A stretch of 64,000 bases of DNA from Dichotomocladium elegans (GCA_025716815.1 JAIXMN010000012.1:620001-684000), one strand, 5' to 3'. Shown: positions 11,682-22,740, numbered from the stretch's first letter. Translations and numbers: made by a program. Notes: generated by a model from the letters alone, not told the origin.

Positions 11682-14600
11682 GAGAGTATTCCCTGGGACA
11701 ACGTCATCATAATTTCAATAAACCGATTGTTGAAAACAAACCTCTCTATCCGAGATCCATTTTCTCACCCTCAACTGTCCACGCACTCACGCTACATACC
11801 TCTACACCGAACGAACCACTGAACCTCCCATTGACCCTGCGTTTCGGCAAGAAAGAGGTGGCTGTTAATGCTTTGATCGACTCTGGTGCAATGGAAAGCT
11901 TCATCGATATGGAATTCGCCATTAGCCAAGGAATACCCCTCACTGCCAGCCCTCAGCCATTAAGAGTATACACAGTTGATGGCCGCGCAATCCGGTCGGG
12001 TCTCGTGACAAAAGTATGCCAATTAGAAATGCAAACTGGAGATCATATCGAGAACAGTACACTGCACGCCACCTCGCTGGGCAACTACTCAGTCATTTTG
12101 GGAATGCCATGGCTCACACAACATAACCCCCGCATCGACTGGAAAACACGAAAGATCACCTTGGACTACCAATTATGTCAGGCCGCTTGCCATAGGAACT
12201 CATCAGCGTCCACCTTTCCTATCGCTACCAACAACGTACCACCACCTCCCAGCATCGACATCCGCCTCTGTAATGCTCGTACCCTGAGGAGATACATAAG
12301 AAAAGGGGCACAAGCATTCTGTATGACCCCCGAACAGATTGCAACCTTAGCAAGCATTTCTTCGCACCCCGGTGGTGGAAGTGAAGCCCCTGGGGTACCA
12401 GAGAAGTATCGTGATTTCTTCGACGTCTTTAGCGAAAACGAAGCCAGCTCGCTGCCAATACACCGCCCTGGCACAGACCATACCATCCCCCTCGCAGAAG
12501 GCACCCAACCCCCTTTCGGTCCTATCTACCCACTATCGCAAGATGAGTTGAAGGAACTATCCACATATCTTGAAACCAACCTAAAAAACGGATTCATTCG
12601 TCGCTCTTCCAGCCCTGCAGGCGCGCCAATCATCTTCGTCAAAAAAAAGGACGGCTCACTTCGTCTTTGTGTGGACTACCGTGGGCTAAACAAGATAACT
12701 GTCAAGAATAGATACCCACTCCCTTTGATAAACGAAATGATCGATCGCCTCGCCACGGCACGGATATTCACCAAACTCGATATCCGCAACGCATATCACC
12801 GCATCCGTATTGCAGAAGGTGAGGAATGGAAGACAGCATTCCGGACACGTTATGGCCACTTCGAGTACCAGGTCATGCCTTTTGGATTAACAAACGCCCC
12901 AGCATCCTGGCAATCCCTCATCAACGACGTACTTCGGGATTACCTTGACCAATTCGTCGTCGCATATCTGGATGATATCCTCATCTTCAGCGATAACGAT
13001 AAGGATCATGAGAAACATGTCCATATGGTTCTCCAGAAACTTCGGGATGCTGAGTTATATATCAAGGCCGAAAAATGCGAATTCGACGTACGAGAAGTCG
13101 ACTTCCTGGGTTTCCGCATCAATGACAGTGGCATCTCTATGGACCCTGCAAAAGTCGCCTGCATCCTCGATTGGCCTACCCCACAGTCAGCTCATGACAT
13201 CCAAGTATTCCTGGGATTCGCCAATTTTTATCGTCGGTTCATCAAAGGCTACTCGGGTGTCACCATACCTCTGACAACCCTCCTCAAGAAAGGTGTACCA
13301 TTTGATTGGGGTATAGATCAAGAATCTGCTTTTCGCACGCTCAAAACTGCGTTCACGACTGCCCCAATACTCCACTACTACCAACCCGACCGTAAAATCG
13401 TAGTGGAGACTGATGCATCGGATTCGGCCATTGCTGGAGTCCTCAACCAGGTTGGCGACGATAACAAGCTCCACCCAATTGCCTTCTTTAGCCGAAAGTT
13501 GTCGCCCGCCGAGGTAAACTACGATATATATGATAAGGAACTCCTAGCCATTGTCGAGAGCTTTACGACCTGGCGCCATTACCTTCAAGGCGTAAGGCAT
13601 ACCATTCTGGTGTATACGGATCACAAAAACTTGCAATACTTCATGACGTCACCCGCAAAGTCCCTTACCCGCCGTCATGCCCGATGGGCTATAGTTTTCA
13701 GTGAGTACGACTTCCAGATCACCTATCGTCCAGGTTCGGAAAATCCCAAGGCCGATGCCCTCTCTCGTCGTCGGGACATGGCCTTTGGGGAGGGGGAAAA
13801 CGAGAAGCAACCAATCCGAGGATTATTCCGTGAAGAGCAAATCGTCCTAAGCGCCACATCCTCATCCCGGTTAGGCTTCGCTCTGCTTGAGAAGATCCAA
13901 TCCTCCCTTCTCGAAGATACCTCGTTAAAACAGCTCATACAATTTGTCCGTTCTCCAACCAGCACTCCCCACTACCTCCGCAAGAAAATTCAACGATACA
14001 CCTTCGAAGAGGAAACAAACCTGCTACTTTTTGACAACCGGATTTGTATCCCAGCTAACAACGAGTTGAAGATTGCAATCCTCCATGAACATCACGACAC
14101 ACCTGCCTCAGGTCATCCAGGTAGAGCTAGAACCTGCGAACTCATCGCCCGAACGTTCTACTGGCAAGGTATGCGTAAATTCATAAACCGCTACGTCCAC
14201 AACTGCTCTATCTGCAGAAGGTCGAAGTCCTCCTCTCAAGCACCCCAAGGACTACTCAAGCCACTGCAAATACCCAAGCGCCCATGGGCTGCGATCTCCA
14301 TGGACTTCATCACGGGTTTGCCAACGTCCAACAAGTACAATGCTATCTGGGTTGTGGTCGATCGATTAACAAAAATGGCGCATTTCATCCCTTGTCAGAA
14401 CACCATTACTGCCGAGCAATTAGCGCATCTCTTTATTCATGAGATCTTCCGCCTACATGGTCTACCAGATGAGATCGTGTCGGACCGCGGCTCGATTTTC
14501 ACCTCCAACTTTTGGAGATCAATTCTAGGGTTGCTTCGGATCAAGCCATGCATGTCTACGGCTTTTCATCCTCAGAGTGACGGGCAGACCGAACGCACGA

Positions 14601-15427
14601 ATGCGATCTTAGAACAATATTTGCGAGCATACATAAACTACCAACAAGATGACTGGTCGGAATTTATATCGTTAGCCGAGTTTAGCTACAACAACTCGCA
14701 GCAGAGCTCAACACATCACTCGCCCTTCGAAGCCAATACCGGTTACCATCCTCGTTTCACCACTGCACCTGCTCCTGCGAATTCTAGTCTCTCTCAATCA
14801 TCGGAAGACCTTATCCATGCACTGAAAGAGCTCCACGAAGCGTTGCGTTCCGAAGTCAAGCTAGCACAAAGGGCGCAAGAGGCATCCTATAACGCGGGGC
14901 GTCGTCGCACCCCTGACCACAAGGTCGGCGACTACGTGTACCTATCGAGTCGCCACGTCCGCACAGCTCGACCATCACCAAAGTTAGAGCACAAATACTT
15001 AGGCCCATTCAAGATCACTGCTCGTATTGGTTCACACGCATACCGCCTCCAACTACCAGACTCCATGCGCATTCACCCGGTCTTCCACGTCAGCCTGTTG
15101 TCACCTCGCGATGACCCAGCATTACCAGACATTCCAGGCCGCGCCCAATCTGAACCACCTCCAATCGAAGTTCACGGCGAAGAACATTACGAGGTTGAGC
15201 GTGTACTGGATAGCCGCATATATCGACACAAACTGCAGTATCTTGTAAAATGGAAAGGCTACGAAAACCCAACAGACAATACGTGGGAACCAGCTGAAAA
15301 TCTCTGGAATGCCACCGAGGCAGTCCGTGACTTCCATCTACGTCACCCTACCAAACCGAGAAAAGATTTGCGCATCCAACCTCATAGGTCACAACCTCAT
15401 TGCCGTTCTCGTAGGACTCGAACCTAG
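11642..15427 (+). CDS. Ty3 chromovirus Pol (protease, RT, RNase H, integrase, chromodomain)
   Basis: Open over about 1261 codons without a stop. Order: aspartic protease with [13 protein letters not shown] (about residue 80); reverse transcriptase with YLDDILIFS (442); RNase H with [13 protein letters not shown] (about 590) and [10 protein letters not shown]; integrase with an HHCC zinc domain ([15 protein letters not shown] ... CSICRRSK), then catalytic Asp in MDFITGLP, Asp in [12 protein letters not shown] and Glu in [14 protein letters not shown]. It ends with a C-terminal chromodomain, [20 protein letters not shown] plus [15 protein letters not shown]. The chromodomain marks a chromovirus and in this family directs integration to modified histones. 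There is no start codon at the head of the frame; translation is expected by -1 frameshift from gag. Confidence 0.95.
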   Translation: MPEKGKRQSPGSVREYSLGQRHHNFNKPIVENKPLYPRSIFSPSTVHALTLHTSTPNEPLNLPLTLRFGKKEVAVNALIDSGAMESFIDMEFAISQGIPLTASPQPLRVYTVDGRAIRSGLVTKVCQLEMQTGDHIENSTLHATSLGNYSVILGMPWLTQHNPRIDWKTRKITLDYQLCQAACHRNSSASTFPIATNNVPPPPSIDIRLCNARTLRRYIRKGAQAFCMTPEQIATLASISSHPGGGSEAPGVPEKYRDFFDVFSENEASSLPIHRPGTDHTIPLAEGTQPPFGPIYPLSQDELKELSTYLETNLKNGFIRRSSSPAGAPIIFVKKKDGSLRLCVDYRGLNKITVKNRYPLPLINEMIDRLATARIFTKLDIRNAYHRIRIAEGEEWKTAFRTRYGHFEYQVMPFGLTNAPASWQSLINDVLRDYLDQFVVAYLDDILIFSDNDKDHEKHVHMVLQKLRDAELYIKAEKCEFDVREVDFLGFRINDSGISMDPAKVACILDWPTPQSAHDIQVFLGFANFYRRFIKGYSGVTIPLTTLLKKGVPFDWGIDQESAFRTLKTAFTTAPILHYYQPDRKIVVETDASDSAIAGVLNQVGDDNKLHPIAFFSRKLSPAEVNYDIYDKELLAIVESFTTWRHYLQGVRHTILVYTDHKNLQYFMTSPAKSLTRRHARWAIVFSEYDFQITYRPGSENPKADALSRRRDMAFGEGENEKQPIRGLFREEQIVLSATSSSRLGFALLEKIQSSLLEDTSLKQLIQFVRSPTSTPHYLRKKIQRYTFEEETNLLLFDNRICIPANNELKIAILHEHHDTPASGHPGRARTCELIARTFYWQGMRKFINRYVHNCSICRRSKSSSQAPQGLLKPLQIPKRPWAAISMDFITGLPTSNKYNAIWVVVDRLTKMAHFIPCQNTITAEQLAHLFIHEIFRLHGLPDEIVSDRGSIFTSNFWRSILGLLRIKPCMSTAFHPQSDGQTERTNAILEQYLRAYINYQQDDWSEFISLAEFSYNNSQQSSTHHSPFEANTGYHPRFTTAPAPANSSLSQSSEDLIHALKELHEALRSEVKLAQRAQEASYNAGRRRTPDHKVGDYVYLSSRHVRTARPSPKLEHKYLGPFKITARIGSHAYRLQLPDSMRIHPVFHVSLLSPRDDPALPDIPGRAQSEPPPIEVHGEEHYEVERVLDSRIYRHKLQYLVKWKGYENPTDNTWEPAENLWNATEAVRDFHLRHPTKPRKDLRIQPHRSQPHCRSRRTRT
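11654..11660 (+). promoter_or_regulatory. Putative -1 ribosomal frameshift slip site GGGAAAA
   Basis: In the gag frame the bases read G GGA AAA, the X XXY YYZ pattern for simultaneous -1 slippage. The site lies inside the 40-nt gag-pol overlap (11642-11681). Pol is in the -1 frame and has no ATG near its start, so frameshifting is the likely way to make Gag-Pol. The downstream stimulatory structure was not resolved. Confidence 0.65.
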
Positions 15428-15439
15428 AAGGGGAGCTAC

Positions 15440-16025
15440 TGTCATGACCAAAATGGGAATCAATTTAGGGTCGTGCATTTTCATTCATGCAATGGACACC
15501 CTTATTGCATTAATTTGCTTCCCGGCCAATTCCCCAATCTATCGACTGCATTTATTAATTTCTAGTCAGTATCTCAACGTCCAAGGCTATCTGAACTCTG
15601 GTCCTACACATCATAGCTAGTATAAATACTGCCATAGTTTGTCTTAATAAATATCATCAGATTATTGTCACAATTACCAAGAACCACTTACTTGTCCTGG
15701 TCAAGCCTCGGTCCTGTCCTGTAAACCGTTTCTGCTCTTATCCCGAAGTATCTGATCCGTCTTGTCGCGCCTCTCCGGCTCTGCCTTGTTCCTGGTAGTT
15801 ATCCGACTTGGTGTATGCTGCGTAATGGAAAGTACCTAACACCCACCCCGTTAGTCTAGCTCTTGACTTGCTTCCTGTTCTCTTCTTGTCTTGTTTTGAT
15901 CTGCCATCTGGCATACTTCTGCATTACCACTATCTTCCAGTTCCTAGCCTGTGCCTTCCTCTTGTCCTCTCCTCTGTCCGAGCGCAAGTCCTGTTACCTA
16001 GACTACCCCCAGTTATATTCTGACA
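15440..16025 (+). repeat. 3' LTR of the Ty3 chromovirus
   Basis: 586 bp, same sequence as 10128-10713 by eye, followed by the ATGAT target duplication. Confidence 0.95.
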
Positions 16026-16030
16026 ATGAT

Positions 16031-16643
16031 ATAGGTACGTAGCACGAGTTTCTCCGCTTTGAGGACGACGGTTCGATTGCCTCGAGGTGATCTACGTGTG
16101 CTCCTTGGTGTAAAGGGGTGCTTTCACAGGTTTCCGTAATTCCGGGAGATATATTTCCGAGCCAATAAGGTATGAGCGATTTTCCAAAAAAAAGATGCAA
16201 TGGGCATGTTATGATCGAGTTGCGTTCCATTCTGTCATGGACGCGCCCAACCAAGGCATTAGGCCGTCACAAAATAAACGAAGGTTCAAGCCCAGAAATC
16301 CAGGCCGACGGGAAAACCTTCGATCCGAAACCGAAACCTTGGATACTGCGCGAATATTCTAGATGTCGGCTGCAGAACAACCACCTCATACACCAATTGG
16401 TATCCATAGCAGTTCTATCAGAAGTACTTTCCATGAAACACTGCTTCCAGCACATTCCATAGTGAAATATATAAATATAAGTCATATAGAATCAATAAAG
16501 GGCATCACTTGGTCAAGCAAGAAGAAGTCTGCAAAGTCGATATCAAGGCTGCTTTGAGTACTCCGGGACATTACCATTTTTAGACGGAATTGTACAAGAC
16601 AACCAGGAACCAAAAGGCCAGGACCTGACAATTCCAAGGATCA
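16031..16643. other. Intergenic between Ty3 element and tRNA gene
   Basis: No gene recognised. It may include a continuation of the degenerate LINE interrupted by the Ty3 insertion, but the minus-strand frame (16254-16003) has no diagnostic motif. Confidence 0.4.
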
Positions 16644-16716
16644 GCCTGCTTGGCTCAGTTGGCAGAGCGTCTGCCTAGTAAGCAGAAGGTCACTGGTTCG
16701 ATTCCAGTAGTAGGCA
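16644..16716 (+). tRNA. tRNA-Thr (anticodon AGT)
   Basis: 73 nt folding into a complete cloverleaf. The acceptor stem is GCCTGCT with AGTAGGC (one G-U pair). The D stem is GCTC/GAGC, and the anticodon stem TCTGC/GCAGA has loop CTAGTAA, giving anticodon AGT (ACU codons). The T arm is ACTGG-TTCGATT-CCAGT and the discriminator base is A. There is no intron. A TTTTTT run at about 16723-16728 is a Pol III terminator. It is the landmark for the LTR cluster that starts 35 bp downstream. Confidence 0.95.
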
Positions 16717-16750
16717 GTTCAATTTTTTGTGTATATCGTGACAAAAAACT

Positions 16751-17108
16751 TGTCGTTGCCTAGGTCACTGAGATCCTTTTGTATACTGGGGACAACGACG
16801 GGTTCACACAGAACACTGAATGTCACTAAGACAATTCGGAAGATTGTGATTGATCAGATAGATACCCTTTATTCTATATTACTGGCTTGATATTTATACT
16901 TTGTTATACATTGGATATCCATAGAGGTTATGTAAAAGATATGTCACGCCATGTAGAGCTTGTCAGGCCATAGCGACATAATGTATGCATATGCATACAT
17001 TGCGGGCATGTGCCTGAGGGCGATGGGATCAGGTCATTCTAGCGTGCATATGCATGATGCAAAATCTTTACATTCATGCCACGTGACTCGCACGATCAGT
17101 CCACGACA
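16751..17108 (-). repeat. Solo LTR 1 (TGTCG...CGACA, 4-bp duplication AACT)
   Basis: 358 bp beginning TGTCGTTGCC and ending CCACGACA, flanked by AACT at 16747-16750 and 17109-17112. TATTTATA and TTTATT inside read as TATA and AATAAA on the minus strand, which sets the orientation. No internal coding region is present, so it is a solo LTR left by recombination. Confidence 0.75.
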
Positions 17109-17112
17109 AACT

Positions 17113-17427
17113 TGTCGTCTTTCTTTTTGAATCCACACAGGATGATAGACGACGTCCGAGAGGAAGATAGTAAGACCACAAAGGAGTATAACCACGAAGG
17201 AATGAGACCACACAGGAATATAATGAGGATGGCGAGGATCTTCGATACCCTTTATTCTATGTGATGGTCCACTATTTATACTGTTGGACGTGGCTAAGTA
17301 TATCAAGATGGCTAAGTAATATGGATGTGGCGAAGTAATGATGGAGGGCGCAGCGTAAAAGAGATAAGGTGATACAATCATACAAAAGACAATACTGATC
17401 AAGAAGATCTGATATGTTGCTACGACA
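17113..17427 (-). repeat. Solo LTR 2 (TGTCG...CGACA, 4-bp duplication AACT)
   Basis: 315 bp beginning TGTCGTCTTT and ending GCTACGACA, flanked by AACT (17109-17112 and 17428-17431). It shares its left duplication with LTR 1. It carries the same arrangement of minus-strand AATAAA and TATA boxes (TTTATTCTATGTG ... TATTTATACT) but differs in sequence. Confidence 0.75.
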
Positions 17428-17443
17428 AACTCATCGGCCAATC

Positions 17444-17719
17444 TGTCGGCTATACTTCTTTATCCTTTTGACGAGATCACATGATCCTGATCCATGATTC
17501 CACGACATTCCTTTTCCCTTGATATTCCTTTACACATCACACACAGTCACAGATTTCCGTCACTTTCCCTTTCCCTTCGTTTCTAGAATCTACATCTCCC
17601 GCACATATATAAGAACATGTTGTATTCTAAAATAAACCATCATCTTCATCTCTCGCAAAAAGTCATCTTCTATCATTTGTTGTCCTGGCCTTGCTTTGCA
17701 GCCATTCTTGATTACGACA
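17444..17719 (+). repeat. Solo LTR 3 (TGTCG...CGACA, 4-bp duplication AATC)
   Basis: 276 bp beginning TGTCGGCTAT and ending TTACGACA, flanked by AATC at 17440-17443 and 17720-17723. TATATAAG and AATAAA (about 17605-17636) are on the plus strand. Its right-hand duplication abuts the next retrotransposon directly. Confidence 0.75.
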
Positions 17720-17782
17720 AATCTGTCGCAGCCTCAACCCGGTAATCCCTTTTGCCGAACTGCGCCTCACCTTACTTACCCA

Positions 17783-18074
17783 TGTCGTGCGTATATTTTG
17801 GCGGTTACACCGTAGCCAATAGCAACGACCAAGCGTAACCGTAGAAGAAGAAGGGTAACGGATAGATGATGTTTATTGCATGGCACTACTTGGATATTTA
17901 TACTGGTTTTGCTATCTAATAATAATCATGGAGAAGTGGGATAAAAGGGAAATAGAAGTGGGCTGTGCGTCTGATGCGAGGACTACTGTCATTCGTGCAC
18001 TTGTCGAAGAGGACTATGAAAAGCGATAAAAATAGAGAGCACCGTTGATTGGTCAAGCAATCTGTGCTACGACA
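17783..18074 (-). repeat. 3' LTR of the nested element
   Basis: 292 bp, same as 22322-22613. Minus-strand TATAAATA and AATAAA boxes agree with the pol orientation. The pol stop codon lies inside it (18067). Confidence 0.9.
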
Positions 18075-21000
18075 ATATCCCCTCCCCAGAATGTTGTTCG
18101 TCCTCGAACAAGAGAGACAGTTGGGAGCGAGCGACAGCGGCGGCTTCGAGGTGGCGGCGTTCGGCTGCGCGAGCGGCAGTTGGGTCGTACCATGGATCGG
18201 TTGGTGTGGCGTTGTTTCGTACAAAAATGGGGCGGAGGCGGTCAGTGTGCACCCAAGAATTGTAGATTTTGCCGTTCATGTCCTGAAGCTGGTAGATGTC
18301 AGTGCTAGGGTTGGTCTTAATTACGCGGAATGGACCTTTCCAGTTGTACTCCAGTCCAAACTTGTTCTCGTGGCGCATAAGGACATGGTCCCCCACAGAA
18401 AAAACTTGCGGTGTTAAAGCAGCATCCCATCGGGCCTTATCTTGTGCAGCACTGGCGCGGACACGCGTCTCGGCAGAAATTCGTTCATCGCGTAACTTGA
18501 GAAGGGCTTGCACGCGAGACTTTGATGCATCCGCTTCGGTAAGTTCGGTGGCTTCCTTGTCGATGGTGATATATGGTCGAAGGTGATCACCTGGAAGCTT
18601 TGGTTCTTGGCCATAGACGAGGAAGAATGGGCTGAATCCGGTGGTGCGATGTCTGCGTACTCGGCATGCGAAAAGAGCGGGTTCCACAAAGTCGTCCCAT
18701 CGGTGAATCCGGCCATTTACATACTTACGTATCATTTGTTTGAGAATGCCGTTCGTACGTTCGGCCTTTCCGTTTGTGCGTGGGTGAAAAGCTGAAGTGA
18801 AAACATGTCGTAGCTTGATGCGGCCAGTATAGCTGGCAAGGACGTTTGACATAAAGTTTGCACCTCGGTCAGTAACGATCTCGTCTGGGCAGCCAAAACG
18901 TAGGACAATTTCTTCGTATAAGAACTTAGCAATGGCCTCTCCGGTGGCGTCAGGTACAGAGCGAGCAATGGGCCAATTTGTTGCAGAGTCTACCGCGACT
19001 AAGATCCATCGATTTCCATTTGCTGTTGTAGGCAATTCGCCGATAAAGTCGAGGTGCCAGCGGGAAAATGCAGGTGGGACGTCCAAGGGCTTCATTGGTG
19101 CATGGTGAATATGTCTGTCGGCATTTGCAGCCAGCTGGCATTGTGTACAGGTAGCGAGCCAATTAGCGATGTCAGTCCTCATATCCGGCCACCACCATCG
19201 TTTCCGCATCAAATCGTATACATTTGCATTCCCGGAGTGACCGAATGATTCGTGGAATTGTTGGACAAGGTCGGCGCGTCGAGCGAAAAGCACATAGCGG
19301 ATTTCTTGGGTTTCTTTACCTGTCTTGACTTTGCGATAGACGCAATTGTCCCGTACAACAAAACGATCTCTATGCTTGCTCAAAAGGTCGCGATATGATG
19401 CAGGCCAGTCGTTTTCTGGCTTGGCATAAAATTTGGGCCAGTCGGTTTCTTGCAAGGATCGTACAGCATAAAGATAGTCAGGTTCCATCGTGTCCTTAGC
19501 TGGGGTGGATGAAATCCCATCGCGGCGAGATAGCAGGTCAGGAACTCGATTTTCTGCGCCAGGCTTGTACCGGATATCAGGGTCATACAACTCAATCTCG
19601 GCGATCCACCGGGTTAAACGGGGAGGTCGGTTATTTTGTTCGCGAAAGTACTTGAGCGGTAGATGGTCTGAATAAACAGTGAACCGCCGGCCATCGATGA
19701 AGCATCGCCACGTGCGCAAGGCGTGCAGGATACCCAGCAACTCTCTTTCTTGAGCAGGGTAGTTGCGTTCTGCCTCCGATAACTTTTTGGACTCAAATGC
19801 AACGGGGTGCATTAGCCCATCCTCCCCTTCTTGAAGCAAGACGGCGCCCACGCCGTAATCAGAAGCATCCGTTTCAATGACAAAAGGCAGGTCCGGGTTG
19901 GGAGGAAGCAGGATCGGAGCAGCAATCATGCGGGCTTTGATTTCGTCGAAAGCAGACTGACACTCGGGCGTCCAATCAATGGCTCGTTGTTTTACTCCCA
20001 TTCCTTTTGTCAGGTCCGTCAACGGTGCAGCAATGGCAGCAAAGTCTCGAATAAAACGCCGGTAATACGAACCCAGACCAACGAATTGCCGTACCTCTTG
20101 AACATTCTTTGGGATTGGCCAGTCTTGAATGGCCTTGACCTTAGAGTTTGACGGAAGAATACCACGCGCCGTAACATGGTATCCAACGAACTCAAGCTCA
20201 GTCTTGTTGAACTCGCATTTCTTGATGTTGGCAACGAGTTTTGCAGATCGAAGACGGTCCAAGATTTGTCGGACATGCGTACGGTGTTCTTCGGCAGTCT
20301 TGCTGTAGATGAGAATGTCGTCGAGGTAAACCAAGGCAAAGTCGTCCAAATATTCGCCCAGCACCGCATTCATCAGATTTTGAAACGTCGGTGGCGCATT
20401 CGTCAAGCCAAAGGGCAGCACCAAAAATTCGTATGAACCGTATCGTGTATTGAACGCGGTTTTAGGGACATCGTCGTCGTGGATCCTAACTTGATGATAA
20501 CCGCTTTTTAAGTCGATGCTCGAAAAGAATTTAGCACCACCTAGGCGTTCGAGGCACTCATCAATGCGAGGAAGAGGATGGTTGTTACGGCGTGTAACGC
20601 GGTTGATGGCGCGGTAATCAACACACATGCGCATCTCGCCGTTCTTCTTTCGCACAAATAACACAGGCGCACCCCAAGGCGACGACGTTGGTCGGATTAG
20701 GCCTAGGTCTAAGAGCTCTTTAAGCTGCTTGCGCAGCTCGTCCAGCTCACGTGGGCTCATCTTGAATGGTGGTCGGCTAATGGGTGCAGAATCTCCTGTA
20801 TCGATTACATGGGTTACCTCTCGCCTTGGTGGCAGTCCGGGGAGCTTGTCCTGAAAGACATCTGGATATTCAGTCAGCATACTTTTGAAATGCTCATCCA
20901 TCACCCCGTCAGATTCGACGTCCTCCAGACGAATATAGCACAGGAATATCGACTGGAGACGTTTATCACGCTCAAAGCGCTCAAGTTGGCGATTCGATAT

Positions 21001-21459
21001 TAAGAAAGCAAGGTCAGGAATCTGGCGATTGAACTTGGGTCGTAGGATATGAGTTGCGTCCCCGTGAGTAATGCGCCATTGGTCGAGGTCCCAATCCGGC
21101 ATAGGCTTCATCCGTTTGATCCAGTCGCGGCCAAGGATCAAATCGAATTTCGTGTCAAGGACATATGCGGGAACAGGATGGGTGAGCCCGTCAATACAGA
21201 CATTGAGAATGACTTTCTCCGTGATACTAAGTGTGTGACCTCCAGCAGTTTCAACTGAGCGCCCCATGACACGTGTTCGAGGTAAGCCAGGTATCAGCCT
21301 GGGCGATACATAGGTGGCTGATGCACCACTATCGAGTAATGCTTCGCATTGGCGTTCGTTGCAGGTTATATCTTCATCCCCGTATCCATCTCCACTCGTA
21401 GTTTCGAATTGCGTGGCAACGCTGATGGGCATTGAAACAAGGAGGGAGGAATGGTTCAC
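18067..21459 (-). CDS. Pol polyprotein of the nested Ty3 element (intact)
   Basis: Open frame of about 1130 codons. Order: protease with CEALLDSGASATYVS (about residue 40); reverse transcriptase with LVYLDDILIYS; RNase H with ETDASDYGVGAVLLQ and YSDHLPLKYF; integrase with zinc domain (HESFGHSGNANVYDLM ... CTQCQ) and catalytic Asp in WHLDFIGELP, Asp in TDRGANFMSN and Glu in TNGKAERTNGILKQ. No chromodomain is seen; the C-terminus is a short tail after HTDRLRPIF. The frame has no clear ATG at its head (GTG at the first listed Met), so it is probably made as a fusion with the upstream frame. No lesion was noticed. Confidence 0.92.
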   Translation of the reverse strand: MNHSSLLVSMPISVATQFETTSGDGYGDEDITCNERQCEALLDSGASATYVSPRLIPGLPRTRVMGRSVETAGGHTLSITEKVILNVCIDGLTHPVPAYVLDTKFDLILGRDWIKRMKPMPDWDLDQWRITHGDATHILRPKFNRQIPDLAFLISNRQLERFERDKRLQSIFLCYIRLEDVESDGVMDEHFKSMLTEYPDVFQDKLPGLPPRREVTHVIDTGDSAPISRPPFKMSPRELDELRKQLKELLDLGLIRPTSSPWGAPVLFVRKKNGEMRMCVDYRAINRVTRRNNHPLPRIDECLERLGGAKFFSSIDLKSGYHQVRIHDDDVPKTAFNTRYGSYEFLVLPFGLTNAPPTFQNLMNAVLGEYLDDFALVYLDDILIYSKTAEEHRTHVRQILDRLRSAKLVANIKKCEFNKTELEFVGYHVTARGILPSNSKVKAIQDWPIPKNVQEVRQFVGLGSYYRRFIRDFAAIAAPLTDLTKGMGVKQRAIDWTPECQSAFDEIKARMIAAPILLPPNPDLPFVIETDASDYGVGAVLLQEGEDGLMHPVAFESKKLSEAERNYPAQERELLGILHALRTWRCFIDGRRFTVYSDHLPLKYFREQNNRPPRLTRWIAEIELYDPDIRYKPGAENRVPDLLSRRDGISSTPAKDTMEPDYLYAVRSLQETDWPKFYAKPENDWPASYRDLLSKHRDRFVVRDNCVYRKVKTGKETQEIRYVLFARRADLVQQFHESFGHSGNANVYDLMRKRWWWPDMRTDIANWLATCTQCQLAANADRHIHHAPMKPLDVPPAFSRWHLDFIGELPTTANGNRWILVAVDSATNWPIARSVPDATGEAIAKFLYEEIVLRFGCPDEIVTDRGANFMSNVLASYTGRIKLRHVFTSAFHPRTNGKAERTNGILKQMIRKYVNGRIHRWDDFVEPALFACRVRRHRTTGFSPFFLVYGQEPKLPGDHLRPYITIDKEATELTEADASKSRVQALLKLRDERISAETRVRASAAQDKARWDAALTPQVFSVGDHVLMRHENKFGLEYNWKGPFRVIKTNPSTDIYQLQDMNGKIYNSWVHTDRLRPIFVRNNATPTDPWYDPTAARAAERRHLEAAAVARSQLSLLFEDEQHSGEGILS

Positions 21460-21697
21460 ACGACGTTAGCCGAGAGTCTTTCTCTTTTGCACAGAAATCA
21501 GGTGCAGCTGTCGTGGTACAGACCAGAGTACCACGAAGGCCAGGGACTCTGGTGGTACACACCCATATTATATATTGTCGGTTCGGGTCGTACTGAGCGG
21601 CACTCCGCCGCATAATATATCTAGACGGTCAGTTGCGTGTGCGTTGTCACTACTTTGAGTTTCATTCGTTCGTATAGAAGGCTCTGCATTGTGTGTC

Positions 21698-22310
21698 TTA
21701 TTTTGGCGGGCTAATTTCTGCATAGAGATGCAAGCCTGAGACAAAGAAAGCGAGCGCATCGGAGGAGGAGGAGGAACAATATAGCGGTAGGTCTGTGCCA
21801 GTGGCGGTGTTTAATTCTTCGAAGTGCTGTATGTCGTCACTGAGTTGTCCGTCATATATATCTGCAATAAATTCGGACGTGTCAACATCGATCAAATCAC
21901 CTGTTAAAGGTTCGTGATAGTCGTGTCGATGTTGGCTGTTGTCTTGTGCTGGATGCGGTTGCAACATATCGTCATCTTTCTGGTAACTGTGTGGTATATG
22001 TTGCATTGTTCTCTTGTAACTATTTCGTGTCTCGTGCTGCCGCGGTCTCCAAATCGGTCGAAAACGGTATTCGTTTGGCAAAATCGGTAACATGCAATCT
22101 CGGGCAAAATGGTGTTCGTTTCCCACAATTGTAACAGCGCAAGGTTCGCTCGGAAGCACAACTATAATCATCATGACCGTAGCCACCGCAATTTAAGCAT
22201 CGTAGCGTTCTTTCAGAGGCACAGTCTTGTTTGTCGTGGCCATGCCCACCGCAGTTCGAGCACTGGTCTTCATAGGGCTCCGGGTCATCTATCGGGGAAT
22301 CGAATTTCAT
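21698..22310 (-). CDS. Gag-like zinc-knuckle region of the nested element, capsid absent
   Basis: The first frame after the 5' LTR (22310-22020) carries CSNCGGHGHDKQDC and CLNCGGYGHDDYSC, two good CCHC knuckles, and a third broken one (CYNCGKRTPFC). A second frame (22186-21698) continues with an acidic, serine-rich tail. The ATG at 22310 follows the presumed primer site almost at once, leaving no room for the capsid domain normally upstream of the knuckles. Either the capsid part was deleted or the element depends on Gag from another copy. Confidence 0.55.
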
Positions 22311-22321
22311 CAGCTACCAAT

Positions 22322-22613
22322 TGTCGTGCGTATATTTTGGCGGTTACACCGTAGCCAATAGCAACGACCAAGCGTAACCGTAGAAGAAGAAGGGTAACGG
22401 ATAGATGATGTTTATTGCATGGCACTACTTGGATATTTATACTGGTTTTGCTATCTAATAATAATCATGGAGAAGTGGGATAAAAGGGAAATAGAAGTGG
22501 GCTGTGCGTCTGATGCGAGGACTACTGTCATTCGTGCACTTGTCGAAGAGGACTATGAAAAGCGATAAAAATAGAGAGCACCGTTGATTGGTCAAGCAAT
22601 CTGTGCTACGACA
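22322..22613 (-). repeat. 5' LTR of the nested element
   Basis: 292 bp, matches 17783-18074. The flanking CCCATTCCCACGC resumes the outer LTR. Confidence 0.9.
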
Positions 22614-22740
22614 CCCATTCCCACGCAAATCTGCTACACCGCCACACTGCCAAGACATTGCTTTGACTACGCCTCAGATATCATAGATAACCAAAACGTA
22701 TAAATATCCTCCTATCGCTAAAACAATAAAGGACATCTCT
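22614..22740 (+). repeat. Right part of the split outer 5' LTR
   Basis: It continues the LTR begun at 17724-17782 and matches 25017-25141, including TATAAATA and AATAAAGGACATCTCT. It diverges after that, before the true LTR end. Confidence 0.85.

Larger units (their letters stand above)
10128..16025 (+). mobile_element. Full-length Ty3/gypsy chromovirus LTR retrotransposon
   Basis: Two 586-bp LTRs (10128-10713 and 15440-16025) begin TGTCATGACC and end TCTGACA. They are collinear with no difference noticed by eye. A 5-bp direct duplication ATGAT flanks the element (10123-10127 and 16026-16030). A purine-rich tract lies just before the 3' LTR (15426-15434). Inside are gag and a single-frame pol ending in a chromodomain. 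Identical LTRs, a perfect target duplication and open frames indicate a recent, possibly active insertion. No convincing tRNA primer-binding site was seen after the 5' LTR. Confidence 0.95.
17783..22613 (-). mobile_element. Nested Ty3-type retrotransposon (minus strand)
   Basis: The 292-bp LTRs at 17783-18074 and 22322-22613 look identical. They start TGTCGTGCG and end TACGACA. The element sits in the 5' LTR of the outer retrotransposon; the uninterrupted target is visible in the outer 3' LTR near 25017. CCCA (or ACCCA, the boundary base being ambiguous) is duplicated on both sides. On the minus strand a purine tract GGGGAGGGGATAT precedes the 3' LTR (18075-18087). ATTGGTAGC follows the 5' LTR (22313-22321), resembling an initiator-Met tRNA primer site over TGGTAGC. 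Confidence 0.9.
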
